In this document: positions 10,566 to 18,963 of the stretch, in pieces
Layout: each line of letters starts with the position of its first letter
How positions within the stretch are numbered: position 1 is the stretch's first letter
NCBI GenBank assembly: GCA_023544645.1
Contig: JAMJFO010000035.1
Coordinates: 1-36,324, forward strand
DNA: 36,324 nucleotides
Origin: Desulfobulbaceae bacterium
GTDB taxonomy: Bacteria > Desulfobacterota > Desulfobulbia > Desulfobulbales > Desulfobulbaceae
Direction of reading: 5' to 3'
Program-made: the position numbers and the translations under genes
The notes under the pieces: generated by a model
What the model was told of the DNA's origin: nothing
The model's database searches: none
What the model saw: only the letters and a program-made list of their open reading frames with translations

Positions 10566-11786
10566 GATATGGTGAATAGCTTTTACCGGACTGATCACTG
10601 CCGCCTTCCAGGCTGGATACAGCACCGCCAGCAGGGCAACTATATAAAGAAACACCACCGGCATGACAACGCTGCCGGCGGTGACCCGGCAGTACCACTG
10701 GGGTTCAAAGGCAATGCCCGCAATGGTGGATGATTCAGGCAGCAGGAAAGAAAAGTCAATGGGATGGCGCTCAAAGTAATATGACAGCGGCACGCCCAGC
10801 GCCAGGGAAAGAACCGCAGCCATGGTGACCAGCAGCAGGGTCTCGGAAAATATCAGTCCGAACAGTCTGCAACCGGAAAAACCCACGGCCTTCATGACCC
10901 CGAAAACGGGTATTCGTTCAAAAACACCCATGAGCATGGCATTCATGGTGAGCATCCCGACAGCCGCATAGATGATCAGGAGCATGATAATCATCGAGAC
11001 GTCGGAGAGGTCCAGCAGCCTGGCCAGCGTTGGCTGCAGCTCGCGCCAGCTGTTTACCTCCAGATCGGGAACAAGCTCTGCTATTTTTTTTGTTGCCTGC
11101 TCAAGCAAGACACCATTATCCGCGCGTTTCATAACAATTTCATGGACGCCTTCCGGCAGGGCGAAAAACTCGCGGAAATCGCGGTCACCCATGATCAGTC
11201 CGCCACGGTCGATCCCCTGCCCGACTGACTTGAGCACCCCCTGCACGGTAAAAAGATCGTTGGCCATGGAGCCGTCGGCAGCCTGGGCCACCAGAACGAT
11301 TTCGCTGCCCGGCCGGACATCAAGAATCCGGGCCAGCTGATATCCCAGCACGACCTGCTTGGCATCGGTTGCCGATAACCAGCTGCCGGAAAAAACATGA
11401 TTCTGCAGCAGCACAACCTGCTCCTCGGCCCGGGGATCAATGCCGCGGATGGAGACACCGGTGGAATTTTCATGGGCGGCCGCCAGACCGCCGCCAAGAA
11501 GCCGCGGCGAGGCGATCAACCCACTGTTTTCCGCCTGCCTGATTACCCTGCGATAATCAGGGATGACCGTATACAGGTCAGGATCGTCCCGGTATCCTTG
11601 CGCGTGGATCTGCATCTCCCCCATTTCCATGGACACGGCATTGGTTTCCATGGCTCCCATCCAGCCCTCAAAAAGGCCGGCATAAAAAATCATGATGGCG
11701 CCGGCAAAAGCCATGGCCAACACGGTCACCCAGGTCCGATGGCGATAGCGGAGAACATTCTTCAAGGCAAGGCTCAGCAGCTGCAT
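10563..11786 (-). CDS. FtsX/MacB-family ABC transporter permease (first of pair)
   Basis: The 407-residue protein has an N-terminal membrane segment (about residues 20-40), a periplasmic domain, and three C-terminal segments (about 262-290, 310-335, 370-395). The coupling motif FERIPVFGVMKAVGF corresponds to ERSREFGIMMAVGM in its partner. LolC/LolE-type heterodimers have this arrangement. It follows the LolA-like gene by five bases and precedes the second permease across a repeat element that supplies its TAG stop codon. Substrate unknown; lipoprotein or lipid transport is inferred from the neighbours. Confidence 0.88.
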   Translation of the reverse strand: MQLLSLALKNVLRYRHRTWVTVLAMAFAGAIMIFYAGLFEGWMGAMETNAVSMEMGEMQIHAQGYRDDPDLYTVIPDYRRVIRQAENSGLIASPRLLGGGLAAAHENSTGVSIRGIDPRAEEQVVLLQNHVFSGSWLSATDAKQVVLGYQLARILDVRPGSEIVLVAQAADGSMANDLFTVQGVLKSVGQGIDRGGLIMGDRDFREFFALPEGVHEIVMKRADNGVLLEQATKKIAELVPDLEVNSWRELQPTLARLLDLSDVSMIIMLLIIYAAVGMLTMNAMLMGVFERIPVFGVMKAVGFSGCRLFGLIFSETLLLVTMAAVLSLALGVPLSYYFERHPIDFSFLLPESSTIAGIAFEPQWYCRVTAGSVVMPVVFLYIVALLAVLYPAWKAAVISPVKAIHHI

Positions 11787-11791
11787 GGTTT

Positions 11792-12574
11792 CTACATCCC
11801 GCGCAGCTGCATGATCGAAAACAGGGAATCGGGCAGGCCGATATCAAAATCGACCTGCAGGTAGATCAACTCGGTGTACTCGTCGGGCTTATCAGCCGGA
11901 ACCATATGGAGGACGACGGGAATCAACCGGCCGCCCATCTCCTTGACATCACTGAACGTCAGCGTCCTGGCAAGGATCATGTCCTCGTCATAGTACAGAG
12001 AATCGACCGGGAGATAATCATCGGCCCGGACGGTTATGACGATCTTGCCCCAGACCACCGGCGCATCGTGATGGGGCAGCAGGGCGAACTCTATGATGTC
12101 CTCCCCGTCCCGGATTCCTTCAAAGGTGATCTCCGGTTCATAATCATCGGACAGGCGTGATTCCTTGACCAGGTCGTCATTGGTGAAATGGCTGCCCATC
12201 CACGAGCCCATCATCATGCCCGAGGTCAAGCGGATGACCCGGTCCGTTTTGGGAAGATAGGTATACATGGTGTTTCCGTTTTTCAGACTGACGGTTCCTT
12301 TCTCTTTTAAGGGCAGTACAATGCGGACCAGCGACATGTCCCGCCCCTTGGACCAGCTGTCCATGATCATGGTCCTGGTGTAATGCTCGGTTTTCACCTC
12401 CATCTGCAGCCGGGCTTTGGAGGAGGAAGATCGCCAGAGATCATCTATTTTTTCCAGGACTTCCCTGGCACGGAGCCTGCCGTTGTCCTCACCGGCGGAA
12501 ACCGGGTCCATCACGGCGCAATGCAGCGCGATAAAAAAACAGACCGACAGCGCCATTGATCGCTTGGTCACCAT
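11792..12574 (-). CDS. LolA-like outer-membrane lipoprotein-sorting protein
   Basis: The 260-residue protein has a signal peptide (about residues 5-27, ending DPVSAG). Its beta-rich body resembles the LolA/LolB-like fold of the outer-membrane lipoprotein-sorting group, with characteristic stretches such as LKNGNTMYTYLPKTDRVIRL and MMGSWMGSHFTNDDLV. Proteins of this group bind lipid or acyl chains in the periplasm. It begins the cassette (ATG 12574, preceded by GGAGGGAGG) and is followed at five bases by an FtsX-type permease, so it is probably the carrier that accepts cargo from the inner-membrane complex. It is not the housekeeping LolA as judged by sequence features and by its paired permeases (inference). 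Confidence 0.85.
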   Translation of the reverse strand: MVTKRSMALSVCFFIALHCAVMDPVSAGEDNGRLRAREVLEKIDDLWRSSSSKARLQMEVKTEHYTRTMIMDSWSKGRDMSLVRIVLPLKEKGTVSLKNGNTMYTYLPKTDRVIRLTSGMMMGSWMGSHFTNDDLVKESRLSDDYEPEITFEGIRDGEDIIEFALLPHHDAPVVWGKIVITVRADDYLPVDSLYYDEDMILARTLTFSDVKEMGGRLIPVVLHMVPADKPDEYTELIYLQVDFDIGLPDSLFSIMQLRGM

Positions 12575-12611
12575 GTCCTCCCTCCGGCGGAAACATTCTT
12601 TAGCAAATCTT

Positions 12612-12772
12612 GATGGCGTCGTAACAAGTCCGGTCTACTGTATCATAGCAGGTACGGCCAATGCTCGACGTACCATATGTACGCCTCCGCTTGGCCGACA
12701 CCGCTATTCCTTGCATATCGAAATTTTTACTTAGCCATTTTTTAGTGTGTGATGGACTTTTTACGAGTCCAT
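12612..12772. repeat. 161-bp inverted-repeat element, copy 1 of family A
   Basis: The ends GATGGCGTCGTAACAAGTCC (12612-12631) and the complement of 12753-12772 match at 17 of 20 positions. The centre contains the palindrome-like CGTACCATATGTACG. A related copy lies at 25044-25234 with the same ends and centre. It sits between the LolA-like gene and the rubredoxin promoter region. Confidence 0.85.
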
Positions 12773-12959
12773 AAATCTTTATATATGATATCCCCTGAGC
12801 TCCAATAATTCAAATTTTGCCGCCTCACGGGAAAAAACAACTGTGCCCGTCGTCTTTCTCTTGCTTTTATAGTTGAGAATTATTACCATCTAAACACAAT
12901 TAAAAGGACATCGACTGCACTTAGAAATGGAAACCACCTCAAAATGAAAGGAGCAGCAC
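12773..12959 (+). promoter_or_regulatory. Leader and promoter region of the rubredoxin gene
   Basis: This AT-rich gap has no supported ORF. TTGCTT near 12871 followed 17 bases later by TACCAT is a weak promoter candidate, and GAGAATTATTA overlaps it and faintly resembles half of a Fur-type operator. The ribosome-binding site AAAGGAG lies six bases before the rubredoxin ATG. Only the ribosome-binding site is convincing. Confidence 0.35.
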
Positions 12960-13118
12960 ATGCAGAAATACGAATGCCCCTGCGGTTACGTGTATGACCC
13001 GGAAGAAGGAGATTATGAGAACGGCGTGGAGGCCGGGACAGCTTTCCAGGATCTCCCCGATGACTGGGTCTGCCCCAAATGCGGAGCGGAAAAAGAACAT
13101 TTCTACCCGGTGGACTGA
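12960..13118 (+). CDS. Rubredoxin with shortened first Cys knuckle
   Basis: The 52-residue protein reads [20 protein letters not shown] at its start and [14 protein letters not shown] near its end. This is the rubredoxin fold that holds one iron on four cysteines and carries single electrons, often to oxygen or peroxide detoxifying enzymes in anaerobes. The C-terminal knuckle is the normal CPKCG, but the N-terminal one is C-P-C-G rather than the usual C-X2-C-G, one residue shorter. The reading frame around it is clean. It is a monocistronic plus-strand gene between two minus-strand units, with a good ribosome-binding site (AAAGGAG) and a strong hairpin after it. No partner enzyme is adjacent. 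Confidence 0.93.
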   Translation: MQKYECPCGYVYDPEEGDYENGVEAGTAFQDLPDDWVCPKCGAEKEHFYPVD

Positions 13119-13125
13119 AACGCTT

Positions 13126-13169
13126 CTCCCCTGAATTTACCCCCTGTCACGCAGGAAAATTCAGGGGAG
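13126..13169 (+). terminator. Perfect 13-bp hairpin after rubredoxin
   Basis: CTCCCCTGAATTT (13126-13138) pairs exactly with 13157-13169 around an 18-base loop, eight bases after the rubredoxin stop. No T run follows on either strand, so it may work as a transcript-end or stability structure rather than a classic intrinsic terminator. It also lies in the convergent gap after the kinase gene on the other strand. Confidence 0.6.
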
Positions 13170-13241
13170 CCTTCCCCCTCGTTCATCAACCAGGGACTAA
13201 AATAACAAAAAGAGGTTGAATAAATTTTACTTTTTCACTGA

Positions 13242-16200
13242 TCAGTGCTTTGTCATTTCCGGTCCGTCCAGAACTTCCCTTACCCTGACAGCCAGCTCTT
13301 TTTTGGAAAAAGGTTTCTGGATAAAATTTACGTTTTTTTCCAGCACCCCTCGATGGGCAATCACATTGGACGTATAGCCGGACATAAACAAAACTCTGAG
13401 GCCGGGATAAAAGGATGTGAGGCGTTCGGCCAACTCGCGGCCGTTCATTTCCGGCATCACGACATCGGTGACCAGCAGATCAATTTCGCCCTCATGCTTT
13501 TCGGCCAGTTCCACGGCTTCACCCGGCGAGGAGGTGGCAATTACCGTATAGCCCAGACTTTCGAGCATCCTTTTGCCAAGGGCTAATATGGCAACCTCGT
13601 CCTCAACCAGCAGTATGGTTTCGCCGCGGCTCAAGGGTATTTCTCCTGGAGCCTCCCTCTGTTCCTCCACAGCCGTTCCTTTATTCCTCGGCAGGTAGAT
13701 CTTGAAGGTCGTCCCTTTGTCCGGTTCACTGTAAATATTGATAAACCCCTGGTTCTGCTTGATGATTCCATAGACCGTGGCCAGTCCCAGTCCGGTTCCC
13801 TGTCCCGTGCCCTTGGTGGAGAAAAACGGCTCAAAAACACGCTCCTGCGTTTCCGGTTCCATACCGCGACCATCATCGCTAACTGCGAGCATGACATACT
13901 CCCCGGGTACAAATCCGGCGTGGTCGGCGCAGTAGGATTCGTCGAAGCGGGTATTTTTCGTTTCAATGGTGACTTTCCCCACCCCCTCGATGGCATCCCT
14001 GGCATTGACGCAGAGATTGGCCATAACCTGGTCGAGCTGGCTCGGATCGATCTTTACCAGCCACAAATGTTCATCGGGACGCCAGGCAAGATCAATATCT
14101 TCGCCGATCAGCCGCCGGAGCATCTTCAGCATATTCTCCACAGACGCATTCAAATCGAGAATCTTGGGCGCTACGGTCTGTTTCCTGGCAAACGCCAGCA
14201 GTTGCCGGGTAATATCGGCCGCACGTCTTGCGGCAAACATAACCTGTTTGATATCGGCATGCAGTTGGTCACCGGGCCCAACCTTGTCCATCATTATATC
14301 AGCATACCCGATTATGACGCTGAGCATGTTGTTAAAATCATGCGCCACTCCGCCCGCCAGCCGGCCGATGGACTCCATTTTCTGCGCCTGGGCAAACTGC
14401 GCCTGCAACAGCTGATGCGATTTTTCCTTTTCAATTCTCTCGGTGATATCCCGCGCAAAAACCAGGGCCCCGTCCCGGCCTTCATATACAAGGGGCACCG
14501 CGGAAACCTCGACATCGACAGGAGAGCCGTCCATTTTCACAAAAACTTCTTCGCTGGGCAAAACCGCGGTCTTGTCCCCGGTCAGCAGCCGCATCCTGTC
14601 GGAGATTTTTTCGTGGAAATCGGGATGGACCCGGTCAAGAACCGGTGTTCCCAATATCTCCCTGTCCCCTTGCGCCCCGAACAGATCCACCGTTGATTTA
14701 TTCAAATAGACAAAACAGCCGTCAATCACTACAAAGATGGCGTCCGGCGAGTTTTCCACCAGCATGCGGAACCGCTTTTCACTTTCCCGCAAAGCGGTCT
14801 CGGCGGCTTTCCGATCGCTTTCGTCCCGCACGGTCGATATCATCATGTTCTGTTCATAAAGCGGGATATTCTTCGCCGCCACAATTCTTTTGCGGCCATC
14901 CTTACCGGTGATCTCCACATCTTCCCAAATCATCCGTTCAGGATCACGGGACGCGACATCCCGGATTACCCGGGTTCGGATTTGCTCACGGTATGCGGGA
15001 TCGGGATAGACTTTTTCAAAGAATGTCGCCACATCGGTCAATTCACTTGCCGGCCATCCGTAAATTTCTTCAAAACGTTTGTTGACATACATTGTACGGC
15101 TATCATCAATGGAATTGACTGACAGACCGATGGGCAGATTATCAAGGATTATCTGGATAAACTGGTTTTGGCGGCGCAGATCCATGGTCTTCAGCACCAC
15201 CTGTTTGCGCAATGACCAGGACCAGAGAAAAAATGCCAGCAGGAGCAGGAGGAGGGGGAGAAAAATAATCGCCATGTAGCGGATAAAAGATACAAACCCG
15301 GCGGATGGCTCTTCATACACCCCCAGCCATTTTTCATAGATGCGCCGGTATTCGCCGGTTTCGTCGATCACCTTCAGGCCTTCGCCAAGCTGGGCCAGCA
15401 GAGCTTTGTGATTTTGCGGGACAGCATAGCAGTACTCCGGAGAAAGGAAAGGGCGCCGTCCGACACGCAGGTTTTCCCACCCATGTTTGCTTATCCAGTA
15501 CAAGGCGGTCAGCCGGGCGACAAAGGCGCAATCGTACTCGCCTGCCGCCAGCGCCCGCAGCGCCTCTTCCTGGGAATCGACAACGGAAACTGCATCGCCC
15601 AAGCCCTTTTCCACCAGAAACTCGTGCATGATGTCACCCTGCTGCACGACAATACGCATGCCCGTCAATTCATCGACTCCGGTCGGGAAGGCGGCTTCAC
15701 CTTTACGCATGACCGCAACGTAATGGGTCACCGTGTGGGATGGGGTGAAATCGAATTGCAAATCACGTTCTGCCGAGTAGAACATGCCCTGGACAGCGTC
15801 GATCCGCCCCTCGGCCAGGGCCTGGCGTATTTCCGTCCAGGGACCGAGACGGATCTCGACATCCAGGTCCATTTCATGGGCAATGGCCTTTGTGAGCTCG
15901 ACATTGAATCCGGCGGGGAGGCCATCCTCGTCCAGGTATTCAAAAGGAGGATAGTTGTGGTCGCCGCCGATGATAATGCGGCGATGGGAAGGCAGCTGCA
16001 GGGCCGCGAACCATTTGGCGTGAAGATAACGATAGGTTCCGTCAGCAATCACCAAGGCGAGGCCTTCATTTAACAGGGCCAGAGTTTCACGGTCCCCTTC
16101 CCTGACGGCAAAGCAGAAATCCTGACGAAATCCCTCCACGGGATTGTTGATAACCAGCAGGTTGGTAAGATTCGATTGCTGGATAAGGCGCAGGGCCACC

Positions 16201-16799
16201 AGCCGCTGGACAACCACGGCGTCGTGAAGGCCGTCGTTCAGTTCCCGCAGGGCGGCCTCGAAAGTGGCCGTAGTATGTATTTTGATGCCGCGTTCTTCCC
16301 GCCGGAGAAACTCTTCGGCGTTGTCCCCTTTCATAACCGCGACCTGCCGGCCCCGGAGATCATCAAGATTTTGAATATCGGTGGTGGTTTTCCGGACGAC
16401 GATGGCGCCGTGGAGCGACATGTAGGGAAAGGTGAAATCAAATAAAGGCTCCCGCTCCGGTGTGCGCCCCACCAGCGGCAGGGCCTGGACTTTGCCCCCT
16501 TGCAGCCATTTCTTGACCTCTGCCCAGGGACCGGTGCGAAAAGTGACGTCACGTCCCATGGCGGCGAGCGCCGCGCGCAGTAATTCGACTGAAAAACCTG
16601 TGACCCGCCCTTCCTCATCGACAATGCTAAATGGCGGATAATCAATCTCGGAAGCGGAGCTGATAACTGATCTTGATTGCAGTAGTTCTTTATCTTCGGC
16701 GTGAACGGAAACCCCGCAAAGACATAGCACGATCATGGCAAATAGCACAGCCGTGATCATGGCATGCCCACTGATCAGGCGTTTACCGTTGATAGACAT
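13242..16799 (-). CDS. BvgS-like hybrid sensor kinase with two periplasmic solute-binding domains
   Basis: The 1185-residue protein has a signal/anchor segment (about 13-34) and two bacterial solute-binding family 3 domains (about 45-270 with DYPPFSIVDEEGRVTGF, about 275-495 with NYPPFEYLDEDGLPAGF). A membrane segment (about 507-528) and two PAS domains (about 545-665, 675-790) follow. The kinase core has its phospho-histidine in GGVAHDFNN near residue 820, the ATP domain has DDGRGM and GTGLGL, and the C-terminal receiver carries Asp near 1112. This is the BvgS/EvgS arrangement but without the final HPt domain, so phosphate must leave through a separate protein. Ligands for such flytrap domains are often amino acids or small acids; none can be named. 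ATG 16799 is preferred over the open frame to 16859 because GGGAG lies five bases upstream. No response regulator gene adjoins it. Confidence 0.92.
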   Translation of the reverse strand: MSINGKRLISGHAMITAVLFAMIVLCLCGVSVHAEDKELLQSRSVISSASEIDYPPFSIVDEEGRVTGFSVELLRAALAAMGRDVTFRTGPWAEVKKWLQGGKVQALPLVGRTPEREPLFDFTFPYMSLHGAIVVRKTTTDIQNLDDLRGRQVAVMKGDNAEEFLRREERGIKIHTTATFEAALRELNDGLHDAVVVQRLVALRLIQQSNLTNLLVINNPVEGFRQDFCFAVREGDRETLALLNEGLALVIADGTYRYLHAKWFAALQLPSHRRIIIGGDHNYPPFEYLDEDGLPAGFNVELTKAIAHEMDLDVEIRLGPWTEIRQALAEGRIDAVQGMFYSAERDLQFDFTPSHTVTHYVAVMRKGEAAFPTGVDELTGMRIVVQQGDIMHEFLVEKGLGDAVSVVDSQEEALRALAAGEYDCAFVARLTALYWISKHGWENLRVGRRPFLSPEYCYAVPQNHKALLAQLGEGLKVIDETGEYRRIYEKWLGVYEEPSAGFVSFIRYMAIIFLPLLLLLLAFFLWSWSLRKQVVLKTMDLRRQNQFIQIILDNLPIGLSVNSIDDSRTMYVNKRFEEIYGWPASELTDVATFFEKVYPDPAYREQIRTRVIRDVASRDPERMIWEDVEITGKDGRKRIVAAKNIPLYEQNMMISTVRDESDRKAAETALRESEKRFRMLVENSPDAIFVVIDGCFVYLNKSTVDLFGAQGDREILGTPVLDRVHPDFHEKISDRMRLLTGDKTAVLPSEEVFVKMDGSPVDVEVSAVPLVYEGRDGALVFARDITERIEKEKSHQLLQAQFAQAQKMESIGRLAGGVAHDFNNMLSVIIGYADIMMDKVGPGDQLHADIKQVMFAARRAADITRQLLAFARKQTVAPKILDLNASVENMLKMLRRLIGEDIDLAWRPDEHLWLVKIDPSQLDQVMANLCVNARDAIEGVGKVTIETKNTRFDESYCADHAGFVPGEYVMLAVSDDGRGMEPETQERVFEPFFSTKGTGQGTGLGLATVYGIIKQNQGFINIYSEPDKGTTFKIYLPRNKGTAVEEQREAPGEIPLSRGETILLVEDEVAILALGKRMLESLGYTVIATSSPGEAVELAEKHEGEIDLLVTDVVMPEMNGRELAERLTSFYPGLRVLFMSGYTSNVIAHRGVLEKNVNFIQKPFSKKELAVRVREVLDGPEMTKH

Positions 16800-17132
16800 A
16801 TTTACTCCCTTGTCTCCGGCAGGCAAGATGTCGAGTTCCGGCATCAATGCCCGGTGCATACACTGAACCGCTTTCTATCTGCCTATGTCTGATCAACCTC
16901 TGTGCCTTGATCCTGGATCCGTGAGCATCCGCTCCAGGGGCGGCGGGGTGAGCCGCGCTAAAGCTTCAGGAAATCTGCAACAATAGTCAAGACAAGCACC
17001 CATGCAGGCAACCCCTGCATAACTTTCACGGCATCAGGTTGATGCATGTCATAAACCCTGTTTACAGGATATCCAACAATAAGCAGTAGATCAAATAATA
17101 ATTTTATATCATGCAGGTTGTTCGCACCCGGA
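16800..17132. other. Non-coding gap between the kinase and ABC exporter genes
   Basis: No convincing gene is seen in these roughly 330 bases. ATGCAGG at 17002-17008 can pair with 17014-17020 around a five-base loop, about 110 bases after the exporter stop, but no T run follows. The gap must hold the promoter of the kinase gene; no clear -35/-10 pair stands out. Confidence 0.5.
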
Positions 17133-18944
17133 TCAGGGACCGGCCGGACCGTTTCCATCCTGATACAGGTCGAGCTGCACCAGGTTGTAATAGAGCCCCT
17201 GCAGCGCCATCAGCTCCCCATGCGTGCCCTGCTCTTTGATCCTGCCGCCGTCCATCACAATAATCCGGTCCGCCCGGCGGATGGTGGAGAGACGATGGGC
17301 GATGACCAGCGAAGTTCTGTCTTTGAAGCTTGCGGCAACAGCATGTTCCAGAATATTTTCACTTGCCGTGTCAATGGATGAAGTCGCCTCGTCCAGGACC
17401 AGCACCGCGGGATCCCGGCACAGCACCCTGGCAAAACAGAGCAGCTGTTTTTCGCCGGCTGACAGCTCCAGGCTGCCTTCACCGATCACTGTGTCCAGGC
17501 CATCCGGCAGGCCATTGACAAAAGCCTCCATGCCCGTGTCCCTGATGATCTCCATCACCTTTTCCCGGCCAATGCCTGTTTCCAGGACAATGTTTGCCAG
17601 GAGGGTGTCCGGCAGAATAAATACATCCTGCATGACCACCCCGATATTGCTGCGCAGGTCCTGGAGAGTAAACTCCCGGACATCGATCCCGTCTAAAAGA
17701 ACCCGCCCCTGCAACGGGTCGTAAAAGCGGACCAGCAGGTTGATCAACGTGCTTTTGCCCGCCCCGGTCGACCCGACAACGGCAACGGTTTCCCCCGGGG
17801 CAATATCCAGGGAGATGTCCCGGAGAATGACTTCATCCTTATTGTATCCGAAACTCACATTGGCAAAGGTGATCGATCCTTTGATTTGCTTCGGCTGTGC
17901 AGGTTTTTCCGGCGAACGGATCTGCATGGTGGTGTCAAGCAGGTCAAAGATGCGCTCGGCCGAAGCCAGGGCCGACTGGACGATTGAATATTTCTGGGAC
18001 AGTTCCCGCAGCGGCTGGAAGAACAGGCGCATATACGACAGGAAAGCGACAAATTCCCCCAGGGTCAGCTCCTGCCTGATGATCTCGCCGCCGCCGTACC
18101 AGACGATCATGGCAATGGCCATGGAGCTCATGAGCTCGGTGAGGGGCATGAATGTGCCGAAAAGCCTTATCTGGGCAAGGGTGCGCTGCACAAATTCTTG
18201 GCTCAGCGATACATATCTGCCGTAGTTGTCCGCCTGCCGGCCAAAGAGCTGGATGACCCTGAGGCCGAAGATCGACTCCTGGAGAAAACTGTTCAACCTG
18301 ACCAGCTGCTGCCGGATGGCGCGGAATTTCTGCCGCGCCAGGCGCGAGAATACGACCGTAATGGCTATGGCGGCGGGAACAAAAAGGGAGAGCAGCAGGG
18401 CAAGCCGGAAATTCATCAGAAAAAGAAGGACCAGGATGCCGGCCAGTTTTAAAAAATCATTGAACACAGTGACCAGAACCGATGTGAACATTTCGTGCAT
18501 GTTCTGAATATCGTTGGTCAGCCTGGTGACCAGGCGGCCCACCGGCTGCTTGTTGAAAAAGGCCAGGTCGAGCTTGAGCAGATGAGAAAAAAGATCCTGG
18601 CGGATGGTGTGCATGATGGACTGGCCTATGCGCTCCAGGATGACAATTTGCAGAAAACCGGTGAGGAAGACCACCACGACCAGGATGCCGTAAATCAACG
18701 CGATGACGCCCAGCCCATGGACCCGCTCTCCGACGCCCAGAGTGGTGGCGGTGATATAGTCGTCAATGCCCATCTGCATGAGACGGGGAAGGGCAAGAGT
18801 CGCCCCGGTTACCAGCAGCGACAGGACAACGGCCAGCAGGAGGCCGGGGGAATGGCTGGCGCTGTAGCCTAGAATTCTCTGCCAGATGCGGTGTTCCTTC
18901 TGCGTCCCGGACCACCCTTCTTCATCATATCCGAAATTGCGCAT
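17133..18944 (-). CDS. ABC exporter half-transporter, catalytic-site subunit of a predicted heterodimer
   Basis: This is a type IV (MsbA-like) half-transporter of about 603 residues: six membrane segments in the first 320 residues, then a nucleotide-binding domain with Walker A GSTGAGKST, Walker B VLVLDEATSSID and switch histidine VIAHRLS. The signature is ELSAGEKQLL instead of LSGGQ. Together with a partner lacking the catalytic glutamate (next gene upstream), this predicts one active and one degenerate ATP site, as in BmrCD and TM287/288. Substrate is unknown; drugs, lipids or peptides are possible. ATG 18944 lies 19 bases after the partner's stop; an in-frame ATG at 18992 would overlap it. 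Confidence 0.88.
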   Translation of the reverse strand: MRNFGYDEEGWSGTQKEHRIWQRILGYSASHSPGLLLAVVLSLLVTGATLALPRLMQMGIDDYITATTLGVGERVHGLGVIALIYGILVVVVFLTGFLQIVILERIGQSIMHTIRQDLFSHLLKLDLAFFNKQPVGRLVTRLTNDIQNMHEMFTSVLVTVFNDFLKLAGILVLLFLMNFRLALLLSLFVPAAIAITVVFSRLARQKFRAIRQQLVRLNSFLQESIFGLRVIQLFGRQADNYGRYVSLSQEFVQRTLAQIRLFGTFMPLTELMSSMAIAMIVWYGGGEIIRQELTLGEFVAFLSYMRLFFQPLRELSQKYSIVQSALASAERIFDLLDTTMQIRSPEKPAQPKQIKGSITFANVSFGYNKDEVILRDISLDIAPGETVAVVGSTGAGKSTLINLLVRFYDPLQGRVLLDGIDVREFTLQDLRSNIGVVMQDVFILPDTLLANIVLETGIGREKVMEIIRDTGMEAFVNGLPDGLDTVIGEGSLELSAGEKQLLCFARVLCRDPAVLVLDEATSSIDTASENILEHAVAASFKDRTSLVIAHRLSTIRRADRIIVMDGGRIKEQGTHGELMALQGLYYNLVQLDLYQDGNGPAGP

Positions 18945-18963
18945 TACACTCTTGCCATCAGTT

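Noticed and set aside
16958-17158. Possible 66-residue gene in the gap after the ABC exporter
   Set aside because: Its start lies inside the exporter gene, there is no ribosome-binding site and no known domain.
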